64,000 bases of DNA from the NCBI GenBank assembly GCA_934477125.1, contig CAKSOL010000002.1:186001-250000 (forward strand). The letters run 5' to 3'. The notes under the pieces are model-generated. The model worked only from the letters and a program-made list of their open reading frames with translations. It had not been told where the DNA came from and ran no database searches. The position numbers and the translations under genes are program-made. Every line of letters begins with the position of its first letter. Positions within the stretch are counted from its first letter, which is position 1. Below, piece by piece: positions 26,033 to 34,998 of this stretch. The DNA comes from an uncultured Eubacteriales bacterium. GTDB taxonomy: Bacteria; Bacillota; Clostridia; Oscillospirales; Acutalibacteraceae.

Positions 26033-28276
26033 ATGTTAAAAAATGCAAAAAAGCTTTTCTCGGCAATTCTATCTTTGGCTTTGGCGGCAGGCGCTGTGTT
26101 TGCGCTGCCGGCGTCGGCGCAGGAGGCGGCTGACGTAAACCCTCAGGAGCATATGCAGCTTATAAGCAGCTGTTCAAAGCTTACAAGCAAAAACACAACT
26201 AAAAAGACATTGACTGATAAAACACCTGACGGTATCGGGTACTCGCTTAAAATTGTAAGCGGTAATAGTATTTTTTCTGAAAATATATATAGCGACGAAT
26301 TGGAAAATCCTGTTACGGTTACAAAGGACACTTTGGAAAAAGGCGCTTTTGTGATTTGGAGCGGACATAATGAAAACAGAATCTCAGAAAACGGCGAAGC
26401 TGAGAAAGCATATATAAGAAGTATATTTATGTTTCGCTATGATAATAATAGAGCTTATGATATGAATTTGATGACATCGGTTCCGATATATTTTATTTCA
26501 TCTGCTGACGGTACCGTTATATGTAATAAAACAACAAATACAGCAACCGGTCTTGCAAAGGATACTGACGGAAACTATTATAACGAGGGATATTGGGTAA
26601 TACCCGGTTCGTCTTTAAATCTTTCAAAATTTACAGATGATTCCGAGCATACACTTTCGCTTGTCAGCTGTAACTCGCAGAGTATGAACGCTGCTTGTAA
26701 CTCACTTGTCAAAGTCGGAGCAGATTTTGAATGTTATTACGACAACCTCTGCTTTGTAGATAATATCGAGGATATTCTCGGCAGCAAAACCGACGGTACA
26801 TTCGCTTATGACGCCGGTTCAACCTATCCGGTTTATAAGTTGGGCTATATGACCGGCAAAAACGGCGTTGAGCCGAATATCTCGGCTGAGGGCGGCAGCG
26901 TTACCGCGTCCGAACTTCCGGATGGAGCAATTTTAAACGCATATAACAGCAGTAATGTATTTGTCGCTTCGGCTGCGTCTGAAAACGGCAAGGCGGTCAT
27001 TGATGGACTTGCAACCGGCAGCTATACTCTCCAAACGGTTGAAAAATCCGAAAACGGCAGGTATGCCAACGCCTCGGAGTATTATACTTTGCCGATAGCA
27101 AGCGTTGACCTTTCAAATCTGCATTATATCCGTGATTATACCGATTTAACCCCTTATGACCCCGTAACCGGCGACGGAAACGGAACCGATAATGTTCCGG
27201 ACGGCAAGGGATTTATTGACAGAACCGTTTCAAAAACTTACACCGAGAGAACGCACAGCTCATTCTATAACGAATCAATTTCATCCGATGCGGTAAATAA
27301 CGGTGCGCTTATGTTTTATTTCAAGCACAGCGAAACAAGAACCGTTGACGGACAGACCGAAAAAGCTTATGCTGATATTATTCCGAGTATCGTATTAAAG
27401 AGAGAAGAAGACGAAGGCAATACAGTTGTTTCTATCAATGCGAGCGCTGTAGATAAAAAATCGGTATACTTTATTTCCTCACAGGACGGTACTGTTATAA
27501 AGAACAGCACATACAATTCTTCTGTTCAGCTCGCCGAGTCAGGCGGAAATTACTATAACTCCGGCTGGTGGATAGTTCCGCTTTCTGCATTAAAGGTGAG
27601 TCAGGGCACATCGGATACGCTTGGTAAGAGTATAATCGAGCTGGGCGAAGAGTATATGATTAGAATGATTAAATTTAATTGCAGAAATATTGCCCCGTTG
27701 ACCGCCAACAACACAAAAGCTGCCGACTGCACCTTCTATCTTGATAATTTTGCGATAGTCGATAATATTGAGGATATTTTGGGCGCAAAGGACAGTAACG
27801 GAAATTATGCCTTTGATAACGGCTCCGTTTATCCGGTATATAATTTCGGCGCGCTTGATGTACCTGAGGGAACGGCGGCGCTTGATAAATCCGAGTGTGT
27901 CGCCCGTTCCGCGGAAAGCATAACCGTAAAACGTCCGGAAGAATACAACGGCGCCGAATGGACTGTTAATGTTTACCTCGGCGGAGAGCTTAAAGAATCT
28001 GTTAAGCCGGGTAAGGAGAAATCGGCATTAACCCTCAGCGGTTACGGCTCTCAGACTGTTCGCGTCCAGCTTATATGCGACGGAAAAACAATACCTGTCG
28101 CTTTGCTGAACCGTGCCGGAGACATTAACGACGACGGACTTATCGATATAAGGGATCTCGTCGGCGGTAAAAAGCTTACTGTCAGAACCGGAAATACATA
28201 TAACAGCGATATCAACGGCGACGGCAATACGGATGCGTACGATTTGGCTAAGCTTAGAAAAATGCTGCTCGGATAG
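26033..28276 (+). CDS. Dockerin protein with two copies of the locus-specific module
   Basis: The 747-residue exported protein has a signal peptide ending near PASAQE (residue 27). Two copies of the shared module occupy about residues 45-270 and 375-605, with markers such as KPVYFxSA, GYWVIPGSSLNL and CYYDNLCFVDNIEDILG. A SpaA- or Ig-like beta linker (about 285-365) separates them. A short beta domain and a C-terminal type I dockerin (about 695-747, repeats DINDDGLID and DINGDGNTD) complete it. No catalytic domain is recognised, so it may be a binding component delivered to a cellulosome-like scaffold. GAAAGGAG precedes the ATG at good distance. Confidence 0.7.
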   Translation: MLKNAKKLFSAILSLALAAGAVFALPASAQEAADVNPQEHMQLISSCSKLTSKNTTKKTLTDKTPDGIGYSLKIVSGNSIFSENIYSDELENPVTVTKDTLEKGAFVIWSGHNENRISENGEAEKAYIRSIFMFRYDNNRAYDMNLMTSVPIYFISSADGTVICNKTTNTATGLAKDTDGNYYNEGYWVIPGSSLNLSKFTDDSEHTLSLVSCNSQSMNAACNSLVKVGADFECYYDNLCFVDNIEDILGSKTDGTFAYDAGSTYPVYKLGYMTGKNGVEPNISAEGGSVTASELPDGAILNAYNSSNVFVASAASENGKAVIDGLATGSYTLQTVEKSENGRYANASEYYTLPIASVDLSNLHYIRDYTDLTPYDPVTGDGNGTDNVPDGKGFIDRTVSKTYTERTHSSFYNESISSDAVNNGALMFYFKHSETRTVDGQTEKAYADIIPSIVLKREEDEGNTVVSINASAVDKKSVYFISSQDGTVIKNSTYNSSVQLAESGGNYYNSGWWIVPLSALKVSQGTSDTLGKSIIELGEEYMIRMIKFNCRNIAPLTANNTKAADCTFYLDNFAIVDNIEDILGAKDSNGNYAFDNGSVYPVYNFGALDVPEGTAALDKSECVARSAESITVKRPEEYNGAEWTVNVYLGGELKESVKPGKEKSALTLSGYGSQTVRVQLICDGKTIPVALLNRAGDINDDGLIDIRDLVGGKKLTVRTGNTYNSDINGDGNTDAYDLAKLRKMLLG

Positions 28277-28337
28277 GATAAAAATATTAGAACTCTTTGA
28301 AATTCAATGCGAAACAAAGTCGGGGGAGAGCAAATAA

Positions 28338-30038
28338 ATGAGAGAAACGCTACATAATGTTGATTTCTGCGTTATAGGCGGAGGACTTTCAGGTCTTTGC
28401 GCGGCGATAGCTGCGGCGCGCAAGGGTATAAAGGTCGCAATAATGCAGGATCGTCCTATGTTCGGAGGAAACGCATCAAGCGAAATCCGTATGTGGATCT
28501 GCGGCGCTCACGGAACGGACAATAGGGAAACCGGTCTGGTTGAAGAAATGATACTTGAAAATTTCTATGTCAATCCTAACAGCAATTTTTCGCTGTGGGA
28601 CAGCGTTCTTTTCGGAAAGGTGTTTACTGAGAGGAATATAGAAATAATTCTTAATTGCAGCTGCCTCGACTGCACAATGGACGGAAACAAAATAACTGAA
28701 ATAAAGGGCTGGCAGACGACAACCCAGAGCTACCATATTGTCAGGGCAAAATATTTTGCCGATTGCTCGGGAGATTCTGTATTAGCCCCGCTGACAGGCG
28801 CGGAATTTATGTTCGGACGGGAGGGCAGGGAGCAATACGGCGAAAGTATTGCTCCTGATACCGCCGACAGAAAGACAATGGGTATGAGCTGTCTGCTCCA
28901 GGCAAGAGAAACCACCCGTCCGCAGAGGTTTATTCCTCCGGAGTGGGCAAACGTCTATGAAACCGATGCCGATTTGCCTAATGTGGATCAGTTTATGAAT
29001 GACGACAATAATTTCTGGTGGATTGAGCTTGGCGGCGACCGGGACAGCATTGCCGATACCGAAGACGTGAGAAACGAGCTTTTGAAGGTCGTTTTCGGAA
29101 TATGGGATCATATTAAAAACCGCGGGGACCACGGAGCGGATAACTGGACGCTCGATTGGGTCGGCTTTCTGCCGGGAAAGCGCGAAAGCAGGCGGTATGT
29201 CGGAGAGGTTATAGTCAATCAGAATGATGTTGTTGCAGGCGGACGCTTCAGCGACAGCGTGGCTTATGCCGGCTGGACAATGGATAATCATTTCCCTGAG
29301 GGCTTTAACTTCAGACCGGGCTGCGAGGATGTTACAATTCAGCATCCGGTTGATAATCCCTGGGGAATACCCTGGAGAAGTCTTTATTCAAAGAATATTT
29401 CAAACTTGCTCTTTGCCGGGCGTAATATCAGCGTTACTCATGTGGCTCTGTCCTCCTCGCGCGTTATGGCAACCTGCGGAATAGTGGGTCAGGCGGTCGG
29501 AACGGGCGTCGCTATGGCGGTAACAGAGAAAACCGATATACGCTGCCTTGATATTGCCGCATTGCAGCAGGAGCTGTTGTATAACGACTGCTATATTCCG
29601 GGAATCAGGCGTAAAATATCTCCGGTTGCGGAAAAAGCGGCGGTAAACTGCGAAATTATAAGAAACGGCTTTGACAGGGGAGATGAAAATCTATGGCTGG
29701 GAAACAAAGGGGATTTTATCGAATATACCTTTGAAAAGCCGGAGCTTGTCAAAGAGCTGCGAATAGTTTTTGACAGCAGCTTAAACCGCTGTGAGCGCAA
29801 TATGAGATGCAGCTATCCTTTGAATATGAGCGACGCCAATCCTCCGAAAACATTGATAAGGGATTATGAAATATCGTATGAGCTTGAAAACGGAGAGACC
29901 GGACAAATCAGCGTAGAAAATTCGCATTGCAGATTTGCGCTGCATAAAATAGGAAAACGGATTAAATCGGTTCGTTTAACTCCAAAATCCACCTGGGGAG
30001 ACAAGCAATTCAGAATATTCGGCTTTGAGCCTGTTTAA
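28338..30038 (+). CDS. FAD-dependent oxidoreductase with C-terminal beta domain
   Basis: The 566-residue protein starts with a Rossmann FAD-binding motif (VIGGGLSGLCAAIAAARKG, residues 12-30) followed by the MFGGNASSEIR segment typical of the FAD_oxidored (PF12831) family. Residues about 450-566 resemble a discoidin-type beta domain (LVKELRIVFDSSL). It has no signal peptide and should be cytoplasmic. Members of this family often sit in carbohydrate-use loci of Firmicutes and Bacteroidetes, but their reactions are mostly unknown. It may oxidise or epimerise an imported sugar. It is the last gene of the series and is followed at once by a strong terminator. The start follows GGGGGAG. Confidence 0.78.
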   Translation: MRETLHNVDFCVIGGGLSGLCAAIAAARKGIKVAIMQDRPMFGGNASSEIRMWICGAHGTDNRETGLVEEMILENFYVNPNSNFSLWDSVLFGKVFTERNIEIILNCSCLDCTMDGNKITEIKGWQTTTQSYHIVRAKYFADCSGDSVLAPLTGAEFMFGREGREQYGESIAPDTADRKTMGMSCLLQARETTRPQRFIPPEWANVYETDADLPNVDQFMNDDNNFWWIELGGDRDSIADTEDVRNELLKVVFGIWDHIKNRGDHGADNWTLDWVGFLPGKRESRRYVGEVIVNQNDVVAGGRFSDSVAYAGWTMDNHFPEGFNFRPGCEDVTIQHPVDNPWGIPWRSLYSKNISNLLFAGRNISVTHVALSSSRVMATCGIVGQAVGTGVAMAVTEKTDIRCLDIAALQQELLYNDCYIPGIRRKISPVAEKAAVNCEIIRNGFDRGDENLWLGNKGDFIEYTFEKPELVKELRIVFDSSLNRCERNMRCSYPLNMSDANPPKTLIRDYEISYELENGETGQISVENSHCRFALHKIGKRIKSVRLTPKSTWGDKQFRIFGFEPV

Positions 30039-30039
30039 A

Positions 30040-30077
30040 AAAATACGCTGCAAAACATAAGTTTTGCAGCGTATTTT
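30040..30077. terminator. Bidirectional terminator between the glycan locus and the branched-chain operon
   Basis: A perfect 17-bp stem (30040-30056 with 30061-30077) encloses a 4-nt loop. AAAAAAA precedes and TTTT ends the structure, so it should work on both strands. It ends the rightward glycan genes and the leftward ilv-leu operon. Confidence 0.85.
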
Positions 30078-30083
30078 AATCTC

Positions 30084-30350
30084 TTAAATAACCAGGCAAA
30101 GCGCCATATAAACGGCTGTTCCGACTATAACCGAAAGCAGCATATTCTTGCGCCATAAATGCAGCAGGGCAACAATCGCCGCAGAAATCAGCTCCGGCAA
30201 GCCGTGATTTCCGGAAAGAAAGTTTATATCTTTAAGACTGTAAACAACCAAAAGCCCGATAACAGCCGGCGGTATCATCGGAGTAAGCTCGTCAATAAGC
30301 TTTGGATATGCTTTTCCCTTAGGAAACAAAATCGGCGGGAGAAAGCGCAT
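30084..30350 (-). pseudogene. azlD: azlD remnant (branched-chain amino acid exporter subunit)
   Basis: The 88-residue frame contains the AzlD hallmark FLPPILFPKGKAYPKLIDE, followed by MIPPAVIGLLVVYSLKDI and two more membrane segments. AzlD proteins are usually about 105 residues. The first helix that should precede FLPPILF is missing: the upstream sequence in this frame soon meets a stop and has no ribosome-binding site. The gene therefore looks 5' truncated, probably by a deletion that also removed the end of azlC. Confidence 0.65.
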
Positions 30351-30962
30351 AACAGCAGAACCGCGGCAGCCGTGCAGCCGACACCGACCAAACCGCAGAA
30401 CCGTGATTTACGGTCGTGCAAAAGGTCTATGAGCATAGCTGTATACATTGCCGTCAGAGTAAATTCCAGCCCGCCCGCATCAAAGGGGCAGCAGACTGCC
30501 GAGCAATCCTCCGAGCAGAGTACCTGCTGCCCAATAAAGATAGTTAAGCAGAAAAACCGCCGTATAAAAAGGACCCGGCTTTATGCCATCCGGCGGCTCG
30601 GTTGTAGCGGCTATGGCAAAGCTTTCGTCGGAAAGTGAAAAGAAAAGAAACGGTCGGCATTTTCCGACATCCGAAAAGCGTTTTAACATTCCCGTGCTGC
30701 AAAACAGATAGCGCGCGTTGACCGTCAGACTTAAAATAAAGGCGTTAAGAGGGTCAAACGGAACCGTAAAAAGATTGACCGCCGCATACTGCATACTTCC
30801 TCCGTATGCAAGCATACTTATGAGCAGCGCCCAGATCGGCGAATAGCCCTTTGACTGCATTAAAACGCCGTATGCTACGGACAGCACGAGATATGCCGCC
30901 ATAATCGGTATTGTATACGGACAAGCCGCGCGGAAAGCCGCTGAAACGTTTTTGATTTTCAT
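30275..30962 (-). pseudogene. azlC: azlC with frameshift and truncated 3' end
   Basis: AzlC is the larger subunit of a branched-chain amino acid exporter. From ATG 30962 (behind GGAGG) the frame codes 160 residues of clear AzlC sequence (SVAYGVLMQSKGYSPIWALL) and stops at 30480. The homology continues in another frame as FDAGGLEFTLTAMYTAML. Removing one base from the GGGG run at 30485-30488 would join them. Even then the protein ends about 20 residues short, where it collides with the shortened azlD. Frameshift plus deletion argue for a dead gene. The frameshift alone could be a sequencing error. Confidence 0.68.
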
Positions 30963-31019
30963 TTCGGAATACCTCCGGAAAAGAACATAGGATAGAACGT
31001 GTATATACACGGGTATATA

Positions 31020-32213
31020 CTACCGTTTTGCAAGAATTCCGTCGATAAACTGCCTTGCAGCGCGCGCCGACCGGTTGCCGCGTCCGAGAACAAAGCGTTC
31101 TGCCGCGGCGTCAAGCTCGTCGTCCGGTGTTATGCCGCTTTGGAGCGCGAGGCTGTGAACAATGTCAAGATAGGTCTGCTTGTCCGGACGTTCAAAGGTA
31201 ATTTGAATACCGAAACGCTCGGAAAGGGAAAGTAATTCCTGCATTGTATCGTTGCGGTGAATATCATCGCCGTCCCTGTCGGAAAATTTCTCTTTAATCA
31301 AATGCCGGCGATTGCCGGTAGCGTATATAACAACATTTTCCGAACGCGCCGAAACAGAACCCTCTAAAATCGCTTTCAGCGCGCCGAAATTATCATCGTC
31401 CGACTGAAAAGAGAGATCGTCAATAAATATAATGAATTTAAGCGGATTAACAGCCAGAGCGTCCAATATGGCAGGCAGACTGTGAAGCTGCTCCTTCCTA
31501 ACCTCAAGAATTCGCAGTCCCTCGCCGTAAAGCTCGTTGACAACCGCCTTAACGGTTGAGGATTTTCCCGTTCCTGCGTCACCTGTCAGAAGAATATTCG
31601 CCGCGGGCTTTCCGGCTAAGAGCGCGCGGGTATTATCAATAATGATTTTTTGCTCGCGCTTATAATCGACTAAATCGCTAAGCCTTATTGTATCCGGATT
31701 TTTAACCGGAATAATCCGGCTCTCCGAACCGAGGTAAAACATATGATAGCGTGCGTAAATTCCGTAGCCGTATTTTTCAATATTTTCGGCGCGGTGCGTA
31801 TAAACCTCAGCTATATTGATGCTCTCAACCTCATAATTCGGAAGAAAACCGCTCCATTCAAGTCCTTCCTGCAAAGCGGCAGGGGATAGCTCTGCAATTT
31901 CCTGCAAAACCGAAAGCTCGGCGCGGACTGCTTCGCAAATCTGCTTAGGAACCGGCTTGTGCGATGCGGCAGATAAAATGTAAACATTCTCATCGTTATA
32001 GACGAGCTCTGAAATATACCGCGTTAAATTGCAGCTGTGCGCGGAGAATAAGCGCGAAACAAATTCGCAGTAGCGGTCTATGCTGCTCGAAATACCGCCG
32101 TCAGCTCTCATGGAAAGATAGTCGCCAAGCGCTTCGATAACAGTGTCCTTCAGCAGAGAACGGAAAACTGTCAGCGAGTGCAGGGAAGTATAAAGTCTTT
32201 TAAAATCGGTCAT
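31020..32213 (-). CDS. DUF815-type AAA ATPase
   Basis: This 397-residue cytoplasmic protein has a Walker A motif (GDAGTGKSST, about residue 205-214), a Walker B region (FIIFIDDLSF) and a sensor-like stretch (VVIYATGNRRHLI). These features and the C-terminal GNRSARAARQFIDG match the DUF815 ATP-binding family, whose function is unknown. Its ATG overlaps the ilvD stop by 4 bp, so it is translated together with the branched-chain biosynthesis genes. There is no known link between the two; it may simply ride on the operon. Confidence 0.82.
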   Translation of the reverse strand: MTDFKRLYTSLHSLTVFRSLLKDTVIEALGDYLSMRADGGISSSIDRYCEFVSRLFSAHSCNLTRYISELVYNDENVYILSAASHKPVPKQICEAVRAELSVLQEIAELSPAALQEGLEWSGFLPNYEVESINIAEVYTHRAENIEKYGYGIYARYHMFYLGSESRIIPVKNPDTIRLSDLVDYKREQKIIIDNTRALLAGKPAANILLTGDAGTGKSSTVKAVVNELYGEGLRILEVRKEQLHSLPAILDALAVNPLKFIIFIDDLSFQSDDDNFGALKAILEGSVSARSENVVIYATGNRRHLIKEKFSDRDGDDIHRNDTMQELLSLSERFGIQITFERPDKQTYLDIVHSLALQSGITPDDELDAAAERFVLGRGNRSARAARQFIDGILAKR

Positions 32214-33868
32214 CGGTTCAGTATTGCTCCCTCAGCTCCGCTTGAAACAAGCTGAGCATATCTTTTGAGATATCCGGAAAGCTCGCGGCTTTTAGGAACG
32301 AAGGATTTCATTCTTCTTTCAATTTCGGATTCTTCAACCAAAAGCTCGATTTTATTTCCCGGAATATCTATAAGTATCCGGTCGCCCTCCTCAACAATTC
32401 CGATAATTCCGCCGGAGGCAGCCTCCGGGGAAACGTGACCGACGCAGGCTCCGCGCGTAGCTCCGGAAAATCTTCCGTCGGTTATCAGAGCTACGCTGTT
32501 TCCGAGCCCCATTCCCATAATGGCGGAGGTCGGATTGAGCATTTCTCTCATTCCCGGACCGCCCTTTGGTCCCTCATAACGTATAACAACAACGTCTCCG
32601 GGGTTGATTTTTCCGGCGTTTATTGCGCTCTGAGCGTCCTCCTCGCAGTCGAAAACCCTTGCCGGTCCCTCGTGAACCAGCATTTCGGGAGCAACCGCCG
32701 AACGCTTTACAACACTTCCGTCCGGTGCGAGATTTCCGCGCAAAACCGCAATTCCGCCGGTTTCGCTGTATGGATTGTCTATCGGACGAATTACATTCGG
32801 ATTTAAATTATGACAGTCGGCTATGTTTTCGCCTACGGTCTTGCCCGTTACCGTGATACAGGAGGTATCGAGAAGATTTCTCTTTGAAAGCTCGTTCATA
32901 ACGGCGTAAACTCCGCCCGCCTCGTCAAGCTCCTCTATGTAGGTGCGTCCTGCGGGAGCAAGGTGACAGAGATTAGGCGTTTTTTCGCTTATCTTATTTG
33001 CAATATCAAGATTTATCGTTATTCCGCATTCATTGGCGATTGCCGGCAGATGCAGCATACTGTTTGTTGAGCAGCCGAGAGCCATATCGACCGTCAGCGC
33101 ATTTTTGAATGCACCCTCTGTCATAATATCGCGCGGTCTGATATCGCGCTTCAGCATTTCCATAACTGCCATACCGGCATGCTTGGCAAGCTCAATACGG
33201 GCGGAATAAACTGCCGGAATTGTTCCGTTTCCGCGAAGTCCCATACCGAGAACCTCTGTAAGACAGTTCATTGAATTTGCGGTATACATTCCTGAGCATG
33301 AACCGCAGGTAGGGCAGGTTTTACATTCATATTCGTGCAGCTTTTCCAGCGAAAGCTTACCGGCATTATACTGACCGACAGCCTCCGAAATGGAAGAAAA
33401 GCTCGTTTTCGCGCCGTCAATATGACCGGCGAGCATAGGACCTCCGCTGACAAACACGGTAGGCAGATTGAGCCTTGCCGCCGCCATAAGCAATCCCGGA
33501 ACGTTTTTGTCGCAGTTCGGAACCATAACAAGCGCGTCAAAGCCGTGCGCTAAGGTCATAGCCTCGGTTGAGTCGGCAATCAGGTCGCGGGTAACGAGGG
33601 AATATTTCATTCCGCGGTGTCCCATTGCAATTCCGTCGCAAACAGCGATTGCCGGGAAAACAACCGGTGTTCCTCCCGCCATGGCAACGCCTAATTTAAC
33701 CGCGTCAACAATCTTGTCGATGTTCATATGTCCCGGAACAATTTCGTTATAGGAGCTGACTATGCCGACTATCGGCCGGGAAATTTCTTCATCGGTCATT
33801 CCGAGAGCATGATAAAGCGCCCTGTGCGGCGCATTCTGCGCGCCGAGCTTTAGTTTTTCACTTTCCAT
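32210..33868 (-). CDS. ilvD: Dihydroxy-acid dehydratase
   Basis: IlvD dehydrates dihydroxy acids to the 2-keto acid precursors of valine and isoleucine. The 552 residues are the usual length. Cys119 (MVPNCDKN) and Cys191 in the cluster CKTCPTCGSC correspond to the iron-sulfur ligands, and the NEIVPGHMN form near residue 41 fits the [4Fe-4S] group. The C-terminal DGRFSGATRG segment is also conserved. The gene is preceded by an intercistronic hairpin and AAAGGAG. Confidence 0.95.
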   Translation of the reverse strand: MESEKLKLGAQNAPHRALYHALGMTDEEISRPIVGIVSSYNEIVPGHMNIDKIVDAVKLGVAMAGGTPVVFPAIAVCDGIAMGHRGMKYSLVTRDLIADSTEAMTLAHGFDALVMVPNCDKNVPGLLMAAARLNLPTVFVSGGPMLAGHIDGAKTSFSSISEAVGQYNAGKLSLEKLHEYECKTCPTCGSCSGMYTANSMNCLTEVLGMGLRGNGTIPAVYSARIELAKHAGMAVMEMLKRDIRPRDIMTEGAFKNALTVDMALGCSTNSMLHLPAIANECGITINLDIANKISEKTPNLCHLAPAGRTYIEELDEAGGVYAVMNELSKRNLLDTSCITVTGKTVGENIADCHNLNPNVIRPIDNPYSETGGIAVLRGNLAPDGSVVKRSAVAPEMLVHEGPARVFDCEEDAQSAINAGKINPGDVVVIRYEGPKGGPGMREMLNPTSAIMGMGLGNSVALITDGRFSGATRGACVGHVSPEAASGGIIGIVEEGDRILIDIPGNKIELLVEESEIERRMKSFVPKSRELSGYLKRYAQLVSSGAEGAILNR

Positions 33869-33891
33869 TTGTAAAACCGCTCCTTTAAGCT

Positions 33892-33922
33892 TTCCGCCGC
33901 CCGATTTTTTCAGGCAGCGGAA
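33892..33922 (-). other. Intercistronic RNA hairpin between ilvC and ilvD
   Basis: Read on the minus strand, 33912-33922 pairs with 33892-33902 through 11 pairs including two G-U wobbles around a 10-nt A-rich loop. No U-tract follows, so it is not a standard terminator. It sits just ahead of the ilvD ribosome-binding site and could set mRNA stability or processing. Confidence 0.4.
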
Positions 33923-33960
33923 TTTGTAAATTCATATTTTTTCGGTTTATGCGCCGAAAA

Positions 33961-34977
33961 TCAGTTGTTTATAAGCTTATCCTCGTTGCTCCAGCTGTAA
34001 AGCTTGCGAACATCCTCGCCGACAAGCTCGGAGGGGTGCTCGGCAGCCTTTTTGCGCATTGCCTTGAAATGAACCTGACTGCCCGCATCGGACATATCAA
34101 GCAGGAAGTCCTTGGCAAAGGTTCCGTCCTGAATATCGGAAAGGATTTTCTTCATTGCCTTTTTGGTATCCTCGGTGATTATCTTGGGTCCTGTGATGTA
34201 ATCGCCGTATTCCGCAGTATTTGAGATTGAATAGCGCATTCCCTTGAAGCCGCTCTGATAAATGAGGTCAACAATGAGCTTCATCTCGTGGATACACTCG
34301 AAATAAGCGTTTCTCGGATCATAGCCCGCCTCAACAAGCGTTTCAAAGCCTGCCTGCATAAGGGCGCATACTCCGCCGCAGAGAACCGCCTGCTCGCCGA
34401 ACAGATCGGTTTCCGTTTCGGTGCGGAAGGTTGTTTCGAGAACTCCGGCGCGTGCGCCGCCAATGCCGAGCGCGTAAGCAAGACCGATATCCCAGGCGTC
34501 GCCGGTTGCATCCTGCTCAACAGCGATAAGGCAGGGAACACCCTTGCCTGCCTGATATTCGCTGCGGACGGTATGTCCGGGACCCTTGGGGGCAATCATT
34601 ATAACGTTTACGTTTTTCGGAGGAACAATGCAGCCGAAATGAATGTTGAAGCCGTGTGCAAAGGCAAGTGTCTTACCCTCGGTCATATAGGGCTCAATGC
34701 TTTCCTTATAAAGCTTTGCCTGCTTTTCATCGTTAATAAGAATCATAATTATGTCGGCATTTTTCGCAGCCTCAGCTGCGGTCATAACGCGCAAGCCCTG
34801 ACTTTCCGCCTTTGCCCAGCTTTTGCTGCCCTCGTAAAGACCGACTATAACGTCAACGCCGCTGTCCTTGAGGTTAAGCGCGTGAGCATGTCCCTGCGAG
34901 CCGTAACCGATAATAGCAACGGTCTTTCCCGCCAACTTCTGAAGATCGCAGTCCTGTTGATAAAAAATTCTTGCCAT
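33961..34977 (-). CDS. ilvC: Ketol-acid reductoisomerase
   Basis: IlvC converts acetolactate or acetohydroxybutyrate to the dihydroxy acid with NADPH and Mg2+. The 338-residue size is that of class I enzymes. The Rossmann motif GYGSQGHAHALNLKDSG (about residues 24-40) is clear, followed by YEGSKSW in the cofactor-specificity loop. The ATG follows AAAGAGG. It lies 21 bp after ilvN in the same operon. Confidence 0.95.
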   Translation of the reverse strand: MARIFYQQDCDLQKLAGKTVAIIGYGSQGHAHALNLKDSGVDVIVGLYEGSKSWAKAESQGLRVMTAAEAAKNADIIMILINDEKQAKLYKESIEPYMTEGKTLAFAHGFNIHFGCIVPPKNVNVIMIAPKGPGHTVRSEYQAGKGVPCLIAVEQDATGDAWDIGLAYALGIGGARAGVLETTFRTETETDLFGEQAVLCGGVCALMQAGFETLVEAGYDPRNAYFECIHEMKLIVDLIYQSGFKGMRYSISNTAEYGDYITGPKIITEDTKKAMKKILSDIQDGTFAKDFLLDMSDAGSQVHFKAMRKKAAEHPSELVGEDVRKLYSWSNEDKLINN

Positions 34978-34998
34978 AGTTAAAACCTCTTTCTAAAT

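Noticed and set aside
30159..30638. Rightward open frame of 159 codons across the azl region
   Set aside because: It is rich in Arg/Gln/Lys, has no ribosome-binding site and lies antisense to clear AzlC/AzlD homology.
34288..34983. Rightward open frame of 231 codons
   Set aside because: It is a mirror frame of ilvC, which has full-length homology on the other strand.
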